Assembly: GCA_015680685.1 (NCBI GenBank)
Contig: MNCI01011495.1
Coordinates: 373,179 to 436,589 of the forward strand
Direction: 5' to 3'
DNA: 63,411 nucleotides
Origin: Gnetum montanum
Lineage: Eukaryota; Streptophyta; Gnetopsida; Gnetales; Gnetaceae
Below the pieces are notes generated by a model that saw nothing but the letters and a program-made list of their open reading frames with translations, was not told the DNA's origin and did no database searches. The position numbers and the translations under genes were made by a program. Every line of letters begins with the position of its first letter. Positions within the stretch are counted from its first letter, which is position 1. Shown here one piece after another: positions 34,101 to 47,700 of the stretch.

Positions 34101-35840
34101 GTCATTTTTAGCATTCAATGGATCCTTGTACACTTGTGTGTTCTGATTTTGGGGCCTAACCAAGTTGGATGCATCGAGGATGAACTCTTTACTATCTATC
34201 ATCATCTACAAATCATATTTTAGAACCAAGGAAAAATCAATATCATGGTTGGGTAGCTAATGATAGTGGTAGAATTGGTCTATTTTAAAGTATTTAGGCA
34301 TGAGAACATCATCCTTTTTGGCTATAGTAAGATTTCTAGCAATCTTACATAGCTGATCATGCCTCTTGCCAACATTCTCTAACAATTGCTTATGTTCAAT
34401 ATAGTTATTTCTAAGTAATTAATTAGGAAGCTTCAATGGTTTCATAGGTAACTTAGTGTACTTGGACTAGTCTTTCCTTTTGATGTTTAGCTTAGGTGGG
34501 TTAGAGATTGAAGCATTAGATGTTGATGATTGAGTAGTGGTGGTAGGGGCCTTTGGTTGTGTTGTCTTTGACCTTTACATTGTTTTCATTTCTTTGGCCA
34601 TTGTGGCCATAGCTACATGGTTTAGTTCCCTTTATCTCTATCCCTTCTTATATTTTAGTTCTTATATGCTACATATGATGGATCATTACTAGCTTCTATG
34701 GCATCTTCTATATGTTTGGTTTGGGAAAAGACTTGACTAAGTGATCAAGGATCTAAGTAGTAGAGCTTAGAATTAGCAACATGATTTACCACCTCATTGA
34801 AACTAGTCAAAAAATGCATCTTAGAGATAGGCTTTGGGATTTCATTGAGGATTACATTTCATCTCTATATGAACTTCTACACAGGTTCAAGAGGCTACTA
34901 TTTGATCTTCATAAGTTGGTCTAATGTTATATGGGATTTCAAGTTATACTTATGATAGTTAATGAATTGTGAAATCAGGTTATTTAGAGAGATGATGGAG
35001 CCTCTGGATAAGGAAAAATACTAGTATAAGGCATTTATAGTCAAAGACATAGGGAAGATATGCATCACTGTATGTGGACAAGCTTGTAATAACAAGCACT
35101 TGGAATGGAAAGCAATGAGATGCAAGTTTGGATTACCCTCATCATTATATTTACTGAAGTGAAGAATCAAGATGCCAATTGAAAGAATTGTCTATAGGAC
35201 GGTAGGACTGATGGGATCATCTTTGTAAAAGTTCATAATTTTAACCATTTGGGTCATTTTATCTTTTAGCTTCCAGAGCTCTTTGATGAGGTCTTGAATC
35301 ATCTTAAAGGATTTATCCAAGCCTTGGGACATCCCTATAAGTTGTGGCATTTGGACTAATGGTTGTGGATGAAGTTGGGTCGCTTGGGACCATGCAATTA
35401 ACATTGGTATTGATGGAAGAGGTTGGTCGTAGGGGAATTAAATAGAGAGAAGGATGATTATGTTGGAACATGAGGGGAAAAGAGAACAAAAGGGGTATGG
35501 GATTCTTGTGAAGCATGTGATTTCAATGAGAGGCCCTCTAGTATGAAAAAAGGAGGTGATGTGTTAGATACCATTAGTGATGGGAGCATTGAATGGGGTT
35601 GAGTTACAAAAGACATAGTTTTAAACAAGGAGGTAGAGTGGAAAGCTGGTTGAGATTTGTATACTGCAACAATAGATGTTGGGATGAACATGGTAGGGAA
35701 CAAGGGAGTGGATTGAGAAACCTAATTCACAAAGGATACAAGAGGTGTAGACTCAGGAATGATTGCTTATGATGCTGATCATTGTAAAAGATCCCCTATG
35801 AATGTATCTAGTTCATACTCAACTCCAAAATCATCCTAAT
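34101..35840 (-). pseudogene. Gag remnant, second copy of the Tat-like family
   Basis: Minus-strand text MSQGLDKSFKMIQDLIKELW and MVKIMNFYKDDPISPTVL (35330-35192) matches MSQGLDQAFxMIQDLTKELQ and ILNFYQDDLISPT in the copy at 24190-27224. The upstream part (35703-35313, Pro/Ser/Thr-rich) and downstream part (34900-34480) also correspond. No LTR or primer site is found at either end, so it is a fragment. Confidence 0.65.
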
Positions 35841-35889
35841 ATTCTTGGTTTTTTTAGAACTAACTTTCTCACTCACTTCTTCTAGGTCC

Positions 35890-36190
35890 ATAAGCTGTGC
35901 CAACATATAGGTATGAAGCATTGAATCTTGGATGAGCTATTGTCTTAACACTTGCCTCTTTTACCTTTGTTCTTCTTGGCTTTTCCCTTTTCATTTCTCT
36001 TCTCTATCTTCTTGCCATGGATGTCATTCTTATCTTCAAATTTGGACTTGAATCCCTTCTCAGATTTAGATACCTTATCCTTCTCTTTGAAAGTTTGTTT
36101 ACTCCTATTTCCAAATCTACTTAGTTTCTTTTCTACCTTGAATGCCAAATCATAAGCCTCATTAAGATTTTATGGCTCATAAAAAGATAA
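35890..36190 (-). pseudogene. Gag fragment of the iMet-primed gypsy family
   Basis: Minus strand: NLNEAYDLAFKVEKKLSRFG, then a Lys-rich tail (KEKDKVSKSEKGFKSK, KAKKNKGKRGKC). The same order occurs at 58500-58240 on the minus strand, in the gypsy Gag split by the copia element. The right end joins the FCP1-like copy in a scrambled zone. Confidence 0.6.
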
Positions 36191-39100
36191 CTCCTACTAA
36201 TACATCATGGATCAACTCCTTACAAAAAATTCAAACTTGCAATGGATGGAATTCCAATACTGTGTCCATTTGATAACATTCCAATACTGTGTCCATTTGA
36301 TCTCTTATCAAATAACAACATAGCCACATAGCCACATAGCATCATCCTTGCAATGGATGGAATTCCAATACTATGTCCATTTGATCTCTTTGATTCATAG
36401 GGAGTCCCTGTTAGCCACTTGGGCTTTCACAAACTCCTTATGATCCCTAAGATCTCTAATATCATGAGCCTATTTATTAGTCTCCCTCTCCAATGCTACA
36501 AACTTGTTTCCATAGGAACTCATTAGGACTTTAGCATTTCCATGAGGTTCTAGAATATGAAAGTGCATATTCAGTAGTACTTTCATATAATCTTCATGGA
36601 ACATTTTTCGCTTTAGGTGGTAGGATGGGTAATTTGTCAAGCTTAATGGCATTGCTGGAATCCTATCCAACCTTTGACACTACAACCAACATAACAAAAC
36701 ATGAGCTCATAAAATCATGTAAATAACAAATGACAAAATGAATAAAAACACTTTAAATCATTAAATCCATAAGACCATAAAATTAATATGAAACAAAAAT
36801 ACATAAGCTAAAAACTTTTTTAAAGGAAAAATGAATTGAGATTCTTACCAACATTAGGAGTTGTCTATTGCAACCCATCGATTATGTCTTCGACCATCCC
36901 TCACATGAACTCCATTTTGTCTATAACCTCTACTCATGGTTTCATGTGAAACATGGAGGTTGAGGCATTACTTTGAGGTTTAAGAGCTACAACAAGCATG
37001 ACAATCAACTAATAGTTAGAACCAAGCTTAAACATAAAACTACAAGATGCAACACATAAAATGAGACATTATAAGTACCTGGAACATCATTCAAGATGAC
37101 GATGTGAGGTTCACCTAGTTTTGAATCATCAAATATGGAGTAAAGGCATTAGATGTGGCTTTGGATAGCCTTGAATCCTCATGCTATTGTAGCACCTCCT
37201 CCTCTAGGCATTTCTATTCCACCTTCGCTATTGCTACTTGGGCTGCCAATTCATGTTATTTACCTACAAGAACAATTAAGACAAAACATAGAACCACTTA
37301 GCATATTTTGCATAAAACCAAAATAACAACATATTCACATAACATGAAACATAAATACCAAATAATTTAAACAACATAACACAAATAAAACATACTTGTA
37401 ACCAAATGATGCACTTTACCAAGTTTAATGACAAGCCTCCTCTTAGTGGGTTGCTTAATGACTGATGCTACCTCTTCAATAATAGGCCACTTTAACTTTG
37501 CTCTAGTTACTCCATCAACTTCAACATGTAATTCCTTGGCCTTCTAAATGTCCTTGTGGGAAACTTGGGGCTCTCTCCTTATGCTATCAAGGAAAGGGTA
37601 ACACATACTACTAAAACACTTAGTGGCTACAGATAGTGATTTCCCAACGTCCTATGGTGGGTTTTGAGCCTACATAGTTGGAAAAATGTTTTACCTAAGC
37701 CTTAGAAAGCTAGAATGGATATTTTCTTATCCATCATCCATCCTTCTTCACCACTAGGAACTCTGCAAGCCTCTTAACATATGCTACAAATAATTCACAG
37801 TGCATGTGGCATATCATTTTGAGGTTATCTTGGAGTTTCTAGATCTTCCATCATAGCTCAAAGGCCAAATAGATAGCCCAGTTGAATTAAGCATACTCTA
37901 TGAGGACCTTTTACATGGTTCATGCTTGATCAATGCCTAGAACCTTTTTCTATTATAGTAGCTTAGGGAAAGCTCAGAATCAAAACAATTGGTACATCTC
38001 CTTCACCTTCACGACATGGTAGTAAGTTAATAACAATATAGAGTGGTAGTGAAGAGTGTTTAGCCATTTTTTAACCTTCTCTCAGTGGCCCACCTATTTC
38101 CTAGCTTGGTGACAATCATCATCCCCTCACAAGGGATGCTAAAGAGGTCATTGATGGCTAAGGTAACAAGAAGACCATGAATCTGAGTGATGAATTTCAT
38201 TACTCCTTTGTTAAAAGAGTCAATGATGTTCACCATCTTGGGGATAGGGATAAATAGAATAATGGCCATGAACAAGTTGAGCAACCCTATGCTATTGATC
38301 CTCACTTAGACCTCCCTAGATGCTTGATTGGCTAATCAATTCTACACTACCTCCACCTCATCAAACTTAAGGATAAGTGTCTGCTTAGCACGTCTTGAAC
38401 CAATTATGGCAACGGTGGATGGTGCCATAGCCCCTACAACACCAAAAAAATAACCTGTTAGCTTAGACATACGCACATCACACAACAGCTAAAATAATAA
38501 TAACATGATAAAAATGACAAGCATTAAACATAGAAAATTAGAAACAACACTTGTAGCCACACTGTTAAAACTAATAAAAAAATTGAAGCCAAGATGACCA
38601 AATAACCATACAACTAGAAAACATTGACATTGCATAAAAAAAAAAAGTTAGACAAAAATAAGCATTCTTACTTTGCCTGCTTAAGGAAGGTAGCATGAGG
38701 ACCCTAAGGGTTATGTGTGTCTCTATGCTAAGATCTAATTTACCCCACCAACCATGGGCCGTCCCATTAGCTACACATCTTTGGTAAGCTTTAGAATAGT
38801 GCGTGGTATACCTACCAATGTCACCTTTGAATTGTCCCACCATTGTGAGCCTCACTAAGGAGATTTTGGCAAAGACCCTAACACTATTTGGACTAAATGC
38901 AAAAGTTGGTCAATTTTGATAAACCCTTTGTCATCCACCATGTACTTGTAAGCATACCAATTTAAGAAAAATACCATAAAAATCAAATAGCCTAATAGGA
39001 CTAATAAGTAAAAAAAAATAAAAAAATAAAAACTTAAAATCATGCTTTAGACCATACTAGGAGGATTTTGAAATAATGTATTGACATGGTGGCTAACTAG

Positions 39101-39510
39101 TAATTTGTTGTTGGCATTATACTAGATGAACTTGGGCATGTTCCAAATCTTGGACAACTTACAAGTGCCTCGAGTATACATGTCATCAAGTATTTGACCC
39201 TCATCATTTGTTTCAAGATCATCATCAATGAATTTCATGATCAAGCTAGTAGATCAAGGCAACATGATTTCTACGATGATAGCTACTATGTGAGATGCTA
39301 AGTGTGATCATACCATCACACTGAAGCTTTATAACAAAAAGTCTAGAAAATCCTTCACCCCTAGCCTAAACCACACAGAGCCACATTCAAACACCATGTG
39401 GATAGGTGGGGTGTTATGCCTTAGTATGTGAATGTAACATAAGAGCCCAACCAACTCAATCACCACTAGGATTAGCTTCAGGAAGGCTTGCACAACCTAA
39501 CAATGGCCAA
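36191..39510 (-). pseudogene. FCP1/NIF-like phosphatase fused to unknown multi-exon ORF, copy 2
   Basis: Minus strand. The FCP1-like exon at about 39500-39060 reads LILVVIELVGLLC, FRLGVKDFLDFLL, FSVMV-stop-SH, GQILDDMYTRGTCKLSKIWN and KLLVSHHVNTLFQNPP. The next exon (about 38965-38670) begins YKYMVDDKGF, like the FCP1 stretch after NPxNxI. Then come RAKQTLILKFDEVEV, MVNIIDSFNKGVMKFITQIH (38240-38180), a region aligning with copy 1's HSKPWMEVPDKLKFIIGMMDD (about 36980-36860), and ANRDSL-IKEIK-YWNSIQGK (36420-36340), matching copy 1 near 33280-33350. Catalytic Asp residues are replaced here too. The 3' end is lost at about 36190. Confidence 0.65.
36236..36400. repeat. Local scrambled duplications at a breakpoint
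   Basis: TTCCAATACTGTGTCCATTTGAT occurs three times with minor changes, and TTGCAATGGATGGAATTCCAA twice. CATAGCCACATAGCC is also duplicated. The cluster lies at the junction of the FCP1-like copy 2 and the Gag fragment, typical of template-switching repair. Confidence 0.75.
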
Positions 39511-41160
39511 TAAAGCCTTGCATGATCATAACTAAAATGTAATAATCATTAAAAAATTAAAATTAATTAAAATCACAACCATAATACCAAAATTTTCACA
39601 TCAACTAAACAACAAAGTATACTACTTACAACCCTTAGAATTTAAAATGAGACTTAGCAAAAATTGAGGAAAAGGCCAAACAGCCCATGAAAAATGAATA
39701 AAATTATAGAAACTTTATGTAAAATCTTTGAAACCATGAGGATTAGTCTATACCAATATCTAGCCTAAAATAATAATAGCCATAAAATTCCAACTTGAAT
39801 TTGACAAGGTGTCAACTAAAAATCCTAGTTTACAGTGAACTTATATGTAGTAAAAACTTGAGGGGGCAGGGGGTGGGGGGTGGTATTGGGCTATGGTGGG
39901 GGCAGCTAGTTAAATTTTGAAAAATTTGAATGAATATTGGAAAATAAAATGCAACCTATAAATAACCATAGGACTTTTTTAGCATTGCACAAAAAATAAC
40001 TAGAGATAGGCCAATGCTCATGTAGCCTGAGGGATTTGTAGTTACAACAGTCAAAATTGCAATTGTATGGGATAGTCAACATTAATAAAAAAATTTAAAT
40101 TTGCATTGAATTTTTTTTTTCCAAGTCTAAATATTATGCACACAGAAAATTTAACCGAAATGAACATCAACGTTGTAGTATCATGCTTAGGAAAAATTCA
40201 CAAAACAACCTAGAAATGTTTTGAAATTTCACAGAAAGATCCCAAACTCTAGGAAAATAGCCACTATAGAACACTAAGAAAAAATATATGAAATTTTTTT
40301 AAAAATGTTCAAAACTAATGCCAAACCCCCTCACACATTCCTATGCATCCCTAGGAAGCTGGGATGTTGGCAAAAATAAAATAAAATTTCTAAGTATCAA
40401 CGCTACCTAGTTTTGAGGGGGTAAAGTAGCAAAAAACCAAAAATCCACTTTGCATTGACTTATGAAAAAAATCATAGAAAATTAAGTGTAAGTTAGAATT
40501 TAGTGGTTCCATAGCCAGAGAAACTAGTGAATAGTAAAAAAGCCCCATAACCACACAAATAAAAAATCTCATGCTAATTTCTTATAAAAAATCAGAAAGT
40601 GGGGCTATTTTAACAACAAAAAACTGATAACCCACTATGCATTCACTTACAAAAAATTTGTAGAAAATTGACCATAAATTAGAAACTAGTGGTTCAACCA
40701 CTATTTCAACTATTAAGCAATGCACTATGATCCTATGGTCTTGAAAACTAAAACTTCCTAGCTATTTTCTTATGAAAAAATTAGAAAAGAGGCACTACTT
40801 TTTCATAGGAAACTTCAAAAATTATACAAAATAGGGCCAAAAAAAAATTTATAACCTAACATAAACCAATATTAAAGCCAAATCAATGCTATAACCATGT
40901 AATCAAAATCAAAATATTTTTCAAAAATAAATTCCATGCAAGTAACAGGCCACACTAAGCTAAAATGCCTAGGTTTCAAGCAAAGAATTTCATAGAAATA
41001 AAATGGCTAAATGGCTAGAGTGGTGTACCTAGGAGTCATAGATGAAGACCCTTCCCTCAATATGGGCCATGATAGATGAGAGAGCCCTTTGGAAATAGCG
41101 TTTTTCTCCTCTAGAGCTTGATTTTTTTGGTGGCTACCTTCATCTTCAACATCTTAAACC
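39511..41160 (-). other. First intron and possible first exon of FCP1-like copy 2
   Basis: Minus strand: a possible ATG-initiated first exon near 41150-41020 (ATGAAGGTAGCCACCAAAA and onward) ends at CTCCTAG followed by GTACAC, then 1.5 kb of T-rich sequence to the acceptor at about 39510 (ATTGTTAG). It contains a G-rich run on the plus strand at 39851-39890. No other coding signal was seen. The first exon is inferred only. Confidence 0.35.
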
Positions 41161-41541
41161 AAGAACGCAAAAAATCCCTAAAATCCTTGAACCTCCTTGT
41201 AGCTACAATGCCCCTTGATGCAGGATGGGAAAACAAACTGAGATGTGAAAGGGTTGAAGCTAAATCAATGAAAAAGCTCTAGTGATATGTGCTACCTATG
41301 AGGGATGATTAGAAAATTTGGTTTTGGTAAAATTAATTTGTGAAGATTACTCCCAAACTTATGTGTTGCCCATCGAAACCCCTTGCCAAAAACATTCAAT
41401 AAACTCATAGTGAACTAAGAGTTCAAGGGGAAAATTTGAAAACAAAAGACCATTTAAAATTTAATGGGTCCCATTAGGACCCTTCCAAGAAAAACATCCA
41501 AACTCCCAATGTAGTGGGATTCACAACCTATACCCACATTT
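41161..41541. other. No feature recognised
   Basis: A-rich unique-looking sequence between the FCP1-like copy 2 and the satellite array. Nothing identified. Confidence 0.4.
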
Positions 41542-43650
41542 ATGTTGGGGTTAACCCCCCAAAAAGCCTTGGGATGTATTCCAAACTTTAATTACTACCA
41601 AAACGTACCCCCTAACCATCCATTCATAATACATTGAAGCTAAAAAACCTCTATTCGAAAATGGAAAACTAGAGGTTAACACATTGAGAAGTACTAAACA
41701 TCAAGGAAAGTCAAACCCCTTAACAAAAATTGCTATTTTGGATAGCCATGTTGGCCAATGGTCTAACCACATTGGCTAGGGTTTCTCTGGGGGATAAGAC
41801 TTTTTAACACCAACCAAGCCTTAAATAAACTTTGAAATAATCATGCAAAGCCTAAAACTATAGTAAGAGCCTCTAGCAGCTCTAGAAGCTCCTTAAACCC
41901 AACAAAAAGTGTTAAAAATCACTTGTCTTGTGGTTGATAGGGGTCTAATCATCATATTCCATAAATAACCTTCCAAGTTGCACTTTTTTACCTTCACATG
42001 CCATTCCATAACGTTGAGTAACTATGAAAAATTAGGTAAAACCCTATTCTAATCTTGCAAACACATTGAGGAGCATCCCAATCATGTTGGCCAACATGGC
42101 CCTAACATGGTTGCATGGGGTTTAACCACTAGATGCCAAAGATGACCTTCTAAATGACACATCTTAGCCTTTAGACCTTCCTAGAGCCTTTAATAAACAT
42201 AGAACACTAAATAATAGGCCAAAAGAAGTTAAATTTCATCACAACCATCCTAATCATATTGGGAAAGTCCTCATCCATGCTGGCCAATGTGGTCCTAGCA
42301 TGGATGCTTTGTGAAGAATCAAAAATAGGCCAGAGACAAGCTAAATCGACATCCCAATTCATCCTCCTAACCCTGGAACCCTACCAAAGCCTCCAAAGAC
42401 CACCAAACCTTGGAAATTAGATGGAAAATAGTCAAAGTTCATCATAATCCTTCCATCCATACTGGGACTATGCTGGCTACTGTAGTCTAGGGGGGATGAT
42501 CACATCAAGACTCAAATGATCTCCTAGAATGACAATTTTAAGATCAAATCCTAGCCATAGGCACTAGTAACCCTAGGAACCCAAGAAACTTAGTCAATTC
42601 ATCACCAAAACTCACTAAAAGCCACAATCCAAGTGCAACCACACTAACGAGGACTAGAGCCATGCTGGTCAGCATGGCTTTAGTGTGGTTGAGGTTCCAA
42701 AGTAGTTCTTCTAGTACCACAACATTCCAAATGGCCTAGAACTTTACCTGAGAAGCCCAAAACCCTGTTAGAGCCTTTAGACATGATAAAACCCCAAAAA
42801 ATGAGTTAAAATGATAAGATTTAGTGTACCCCCATCCATCCACATGGGGACTATGCTGGCCAATGTAGTCTAAGGGGGTATGATCATATTAATACTCAAA
42901 CAACCTTCAAACTTGATAATTTCAAGCCCAAACCTTGACCATGAACATTAGTAAACATAAGGACTTAAAAACTTGATTAATTAACCATAAATACTCATCA
43001 AAAATCAAAGATCAAGTGAAACTATGATAGGAAGAATTAGAGCCATGTAGGCCAACATGGCTTTAGTGTAGTTAGGATTCCAAAAAGGTTGTACTAGCTT
43101 GATTGCACTTTGAATGGCCTAAAACTTGATTGGGGAAGCTTAAAGCCTTGAAACCTTGAAGCCTACTGTAATTTTGCCCTATTTTGATCTTTATAAGCTC
43201 AAATCCTATCCATCCATGTTGGGGCTACCCCTAGCTATGTTGGCCAATGTAGCTTTGGAGGGTAAGGTCCCAAAACCCACTTTTGATAGCATATTTTAAC
43301 TTCTAATGATCCATTCACAAATCTTATGCCCTTACGCTACCTTAGAAAGTAAATAGAACAAACATTTTAACCTTAGGATGCCACAAAATCATTTTTCTCA
43401 TGGAACCATGCTAGGGCCATGCTAGCCAACTTAGTCCCAGTATGAATGGTAGTTCTTAATGGCATTTGTGGCTTCCAAATGATCATAAGAACACCAAAAT
43501 TGACAAAATTCATCCTTAGTGTACTACACTTCCAATACAAACCATCAGAACCCCAAAACTAGTCATAATGAACTAATAATTTCACATGTCAATACTATCC
43601 ATTCTAGCCAACATGGATCTAGCATGGGTCTAGTCTAGATGACAAGAGAA
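41542..43650. repeat. Degenerate satellite, period about 192 bp, with 383-bp higher order
   Basis: The word ATG(C/T)TGGCCAA(C/T)(A/G)T recurs at 41542, 41748, 42084, 42277, 42470, 42662, 42853, 43045, 43237, 43419 and 43601. Central spacings are 193, 193, 192, 191, 192 and 192. Alternate units are more alike: 42470 with 42853 (GACTATGCTGGC, GTAGTCTA-GGGGG-ATGATCA), and 42662 with 43045 (GCCATG, AGCATGGCTTTAGTG), each pair 383 bp apart. It lies upstream of the Tat-like RT. In Ogre-type elements that place is an intron between PR and RT, so the array may be internal to the element. Confidence 0.8.
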
Positions 43651-44480
43651 GCCTCATTTTTACCCTTAAACAACCTCAAAATGACCTCTTTAGGTGTTCA
43701 AACTCCCTTGTCAATCCTATAACCTCCCACTATGGCTTGCTAAGGTTCAAAACTGGTAAAATCTAACCTTGATTTATCAATACTAATAATGTTTTATCCC
43801 ATGTTACCCACCTTGACTAGTATGACCTTGTTTCATTATGTTTTGACTAGGTTTGATCTTGGTGTGCATTATTGACCTTCATTGCCCTATCATTTAATGT
43901 CATTTGGCTTTGTGTTTATTATTTCCTTATCATTTTAACCTTATTTCACCAAATCATTTCTATCATTTAGCATCATTTGACCTTAGTTGACCTTGTTTTA
44001 CATTAGCTTACACCATTGGATACCATTATGACCTTATTTGATCATCCGAAACATGATTAGGTGGGGTTCAACCATCATTTGGGCTCCATTTAATCGCATT
44101 TGAACATCCTTAGTAGGCCTTTAGTTTAACCCATCTACCTTATCCTATTCTCATGATTTTTCTTTACCATGTCTTAGCCTTATTAGACATCTTTTGATGG
44201 GATTCAACCATCATCTGGTCATCATTTAACCATAGTTGACCATTAGTTGGCCTTCATTTTCTGCTATTCTACCATCATCTAGACTTAGTTTGACCTCATT
44301 TGGCCTTCATTACATTCTATTTTTTGCTTTACCTCTTATGGCCTTTGTTGACCTTGTTTGAACCTTGTTTGACCACTAATGAAATCTATTTTAACTTATC
44401 TTTTCATTATTACTATAGAATTTTGCATTATTTTAGCATTGTTTACTCATTTTATCATGTTGGTGTTGCTTAATGTGCTT
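43651..44480. repeat. Spacer with GACCTTATTT/TTTGACC minisatellite upstream of RT
   Basis: Short degenerate repeats of CATTTGACCTTAGTTGACC type. The reverse complement of 10330-10460 (GGTGAAATAAGGCAAAATAAGG) carries the same words, supporting membership of one family. No coding frame. Confidence 0.65.
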
Positions 44481-44799
44481 ATAGTTACTATGCAAGATTG
44501 GATTATGGACACCTAGGAGAAAATTAGTTTGCATTTGAGCCTAAGTGGATCTCATGGTGATGTTGACTGATTAATCAACCTTAGTCACTTAGATCTTGAG
44601 TCTGAGAACCTTGTTAACTAGATAGCCTTGATTGATAAATCTCTTAAGTGACCAAAGAACCTAGTTAAAATCCCTGATATCAAGGCCAACAAAATTACCG
44701 AGGACTCTCTAATTAAGGTTCCTATCATGACACATAGTGGTGAGAAGAAAACTATAAAACTAAGTTCATCACTGTAACCTTAGTAGGCTCAAGACATCC

Positions 44800-47700
44800 C
44801 CAAGGTTCTCCAAGCTAACATTAAGGTCTTTTCCTAGTCATATGAAGATATGCTAGGTCTTGACCCATACGTGGTGCAACATAACATCATACTCAACCCT
44901 TGTATCAAGCTAGTTAAGCAAAAAGTTTGCAAGATTAGATCAAATTTAGCCTTGGAAGTTTGTGATGAAATTATAAAGTTGTACCAAGATGATTTCATTA
45001 GAGCTATTGATCACATAGAATGGGTGTCCAATAGAGTGATAGTACCTAGGAAAAATAGGATTACATGCATTTATATTGATTTTCAATACCTAAATAAGGA
45101 AACAATCAAAGTTGAATTTCCATTACCTAGTATTGACCAACTTATCGATACTATGGCTAGACATGCCTTATTATCCTTCATGGATGGGTTCTCAAGATAC
45201 AACCAAGTTAGGATAAACCTGGAGCATCAACTTTGTACAACCTTCATGACCTCTTGAGGAACTTTTTGTTACACCATGATGCCATTCAGTCTTAAGAATG
45301 CAAGCACCACTTATCAATGAGCCATGATGTATATCTTTAGCAATTATATGGTATGATTTCTTAATGACTATGTGGATGATATATCCATTAAATCCAAAAT
45401 GGCCAATGACCATGCACATGAACTTGATCTTGTGCTGAAATGATGTCTCAAATATGAGCTTAGACTTAATCCCAAGAAGTATATCTTTGATATCAAAATT
45501 GTTAAGATTCTTGCCTTTGTAGTATCTAATGCAGAAATATGTGTTGATCCTGGTTAATGCCATATCCAACATAGTAGCACCAACTAACCTTAAGGAGCTT
45601 TGGTACTATAACTTAGATTTCAATTTATCCATAGGTTCATTGCCAGGCTTATAGATAAATTACAACCCATGCAACACTTGCTTAAAAAATGAGTTCACTA
45701 TGAGTGGATGTCTTAATCCTAAAAAGCCTTTGAAAACCTTAAGCAAGAGTCAGCACAACTACACATATTCTATCCACTACAAAAGGATAAACCTTTTTAC
45801 ATCCATCATGCTATCTCTCACACATCCATTTTTTCTCTACTCTATTAGAAGTAGGATGATGAAGCAAAGCTACCTGTATACTACCTAAGCCATGCATTAA
45901 TTACCTATGAGACCTGGTACAATAAAATGAAGAAGTATTATCTAGCTTTGATCTTCTTATTGAAGAAGTGGAGACACTACCTCTTTAGGAGAAAACTCAA
46001 TGTCATTTGCAAGGAATACATGCTTAGAGCCATAATGACCAATATCTATGAAAGTAGTCATATAGTTTATTGGAAAGTCATAATAGCCAAATTTGACCTC
46101 CATTACATATCTCAAGCATCAACCAAGAGCCAAGCTATAGTCACACAACTTACCATTTCCCTAGTATAAGACCATGTAGCCATTGATCTTTAATTCCCTA
46201 ATGAACTTGTTAACATTGTTAGTGAGGTACCAGAGTGCTATGAGGTGATCATGCACTTTGACAGAGCTTCTATTGTCCATGGGGCCAATGCTTCTACCAT
46301 CATAACATCACCTTTGATGAAATCCAATCCTTCATCTATCATTTTGAATTCCCATGTATCAAAAATGTGGTGGAATATGAAGGATTGATCAGGGGAATGA
46401 TGGTATCTCATGAACTAGGAATTAAACACCTAATGATTAAAGTAATTCATAACTTATGGTTATCAAAGTAATAGAGGTCTACACATGTAAATCCAAACAT
46501 TCACAACCTTATTATGACCTAGGTAAGAAACTAATGCAACAATTTATAGATGTTGGTATCCAACACATACCTTGAACTAAGAACACATAGCCAATGCCAT
46601 TGCAACCCAAGCCCTAAGTGTGATGCTTGATGCGTTTACCAAGCTACCCTTATTAACCATGAATTGTGGTATTTCCATCATGTAGAACACTGAAGGTGAC
46701 TATACAACCTTTGTCAATACTGCTCCTCAAAAAGAATGGTCTGATGATATCAAGTTTTACATAATGCATGGTGAATTCCCACAAGGCCTAACTACATCAC
46801 AAAAGGATATTGTACATAAAATATCAAAACAGTATGTCATTGTAGGAAATAACACATTATGTCGACAATCCTATGATGGTGTACTATTAGTGTGCTTGGG
46901 AAAAACTAAAGACCACATAGTCCTTGAGCAAGTTCATGAGGGTGTATGTGAGGGACATATATGACCTAGTGTCATGGCCACTAAAATTGGGAAATTAGGC
47001 TATTATTGGCCTTATATGAAAAGCAACTACCTCTAAAAGGTTAAAATCTATGATACTTGTCAATGACATGGCAACCTGACACACATGCAACCAACTGAGT
47101 TACCCACTACTCAAATAACTTGGTCATTTCAATGATGGGGACTTGAAATCATTAGAACTATAATGCCTAAGTCATCTATGGGGCATAGCTTCATCATCAC
47201 TATAACCGAATGCTTTACAAAGTGGGTTGAAGCTATTCCTCCTAGGAAGACAATGTCTCAACAAGTTTGTAGATTCATACTTGATAACATAGTAGCCTAT
47301 TTTGGAATACCTATAATCATCGTCATAGATAATGGATTGAAATTTAGTAGCCAAGAAACATAAGCCTTTTTTCAAGACCTAGTTAGTAAGCATTCCTTTT
47401 CATTACCGTACTACCCTTAAGCTAATGGACAAGTTAAAGCTAGCAACAAGGCCATCATAAACTTCCTTAAAAAGATGCTAAATAATAGCAAACACAAGTG
47501 GCATGAGGGGCTTTTCCATGTACTTTGGACATATCAAACGACCTATTGGACCATAATTAGTGTGACCCCATATAGGCTAGTTTATGAATCTAAAGTTGTT
47601 TTGCCTCTTGAATTGTAGGTTTCATTGCTCAGAGTGGCCCTATCGAACTTCATCAACGATGAGTAGAACAAGGATCTATGTACCATCAACCTAGATTTGA

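Noticed and set aside
39845-39900. G-rich run as a regulatory quadruplex
   Set aside because: A single run in intron-like sequence; no conserved context or counterpart in the other gene copy.
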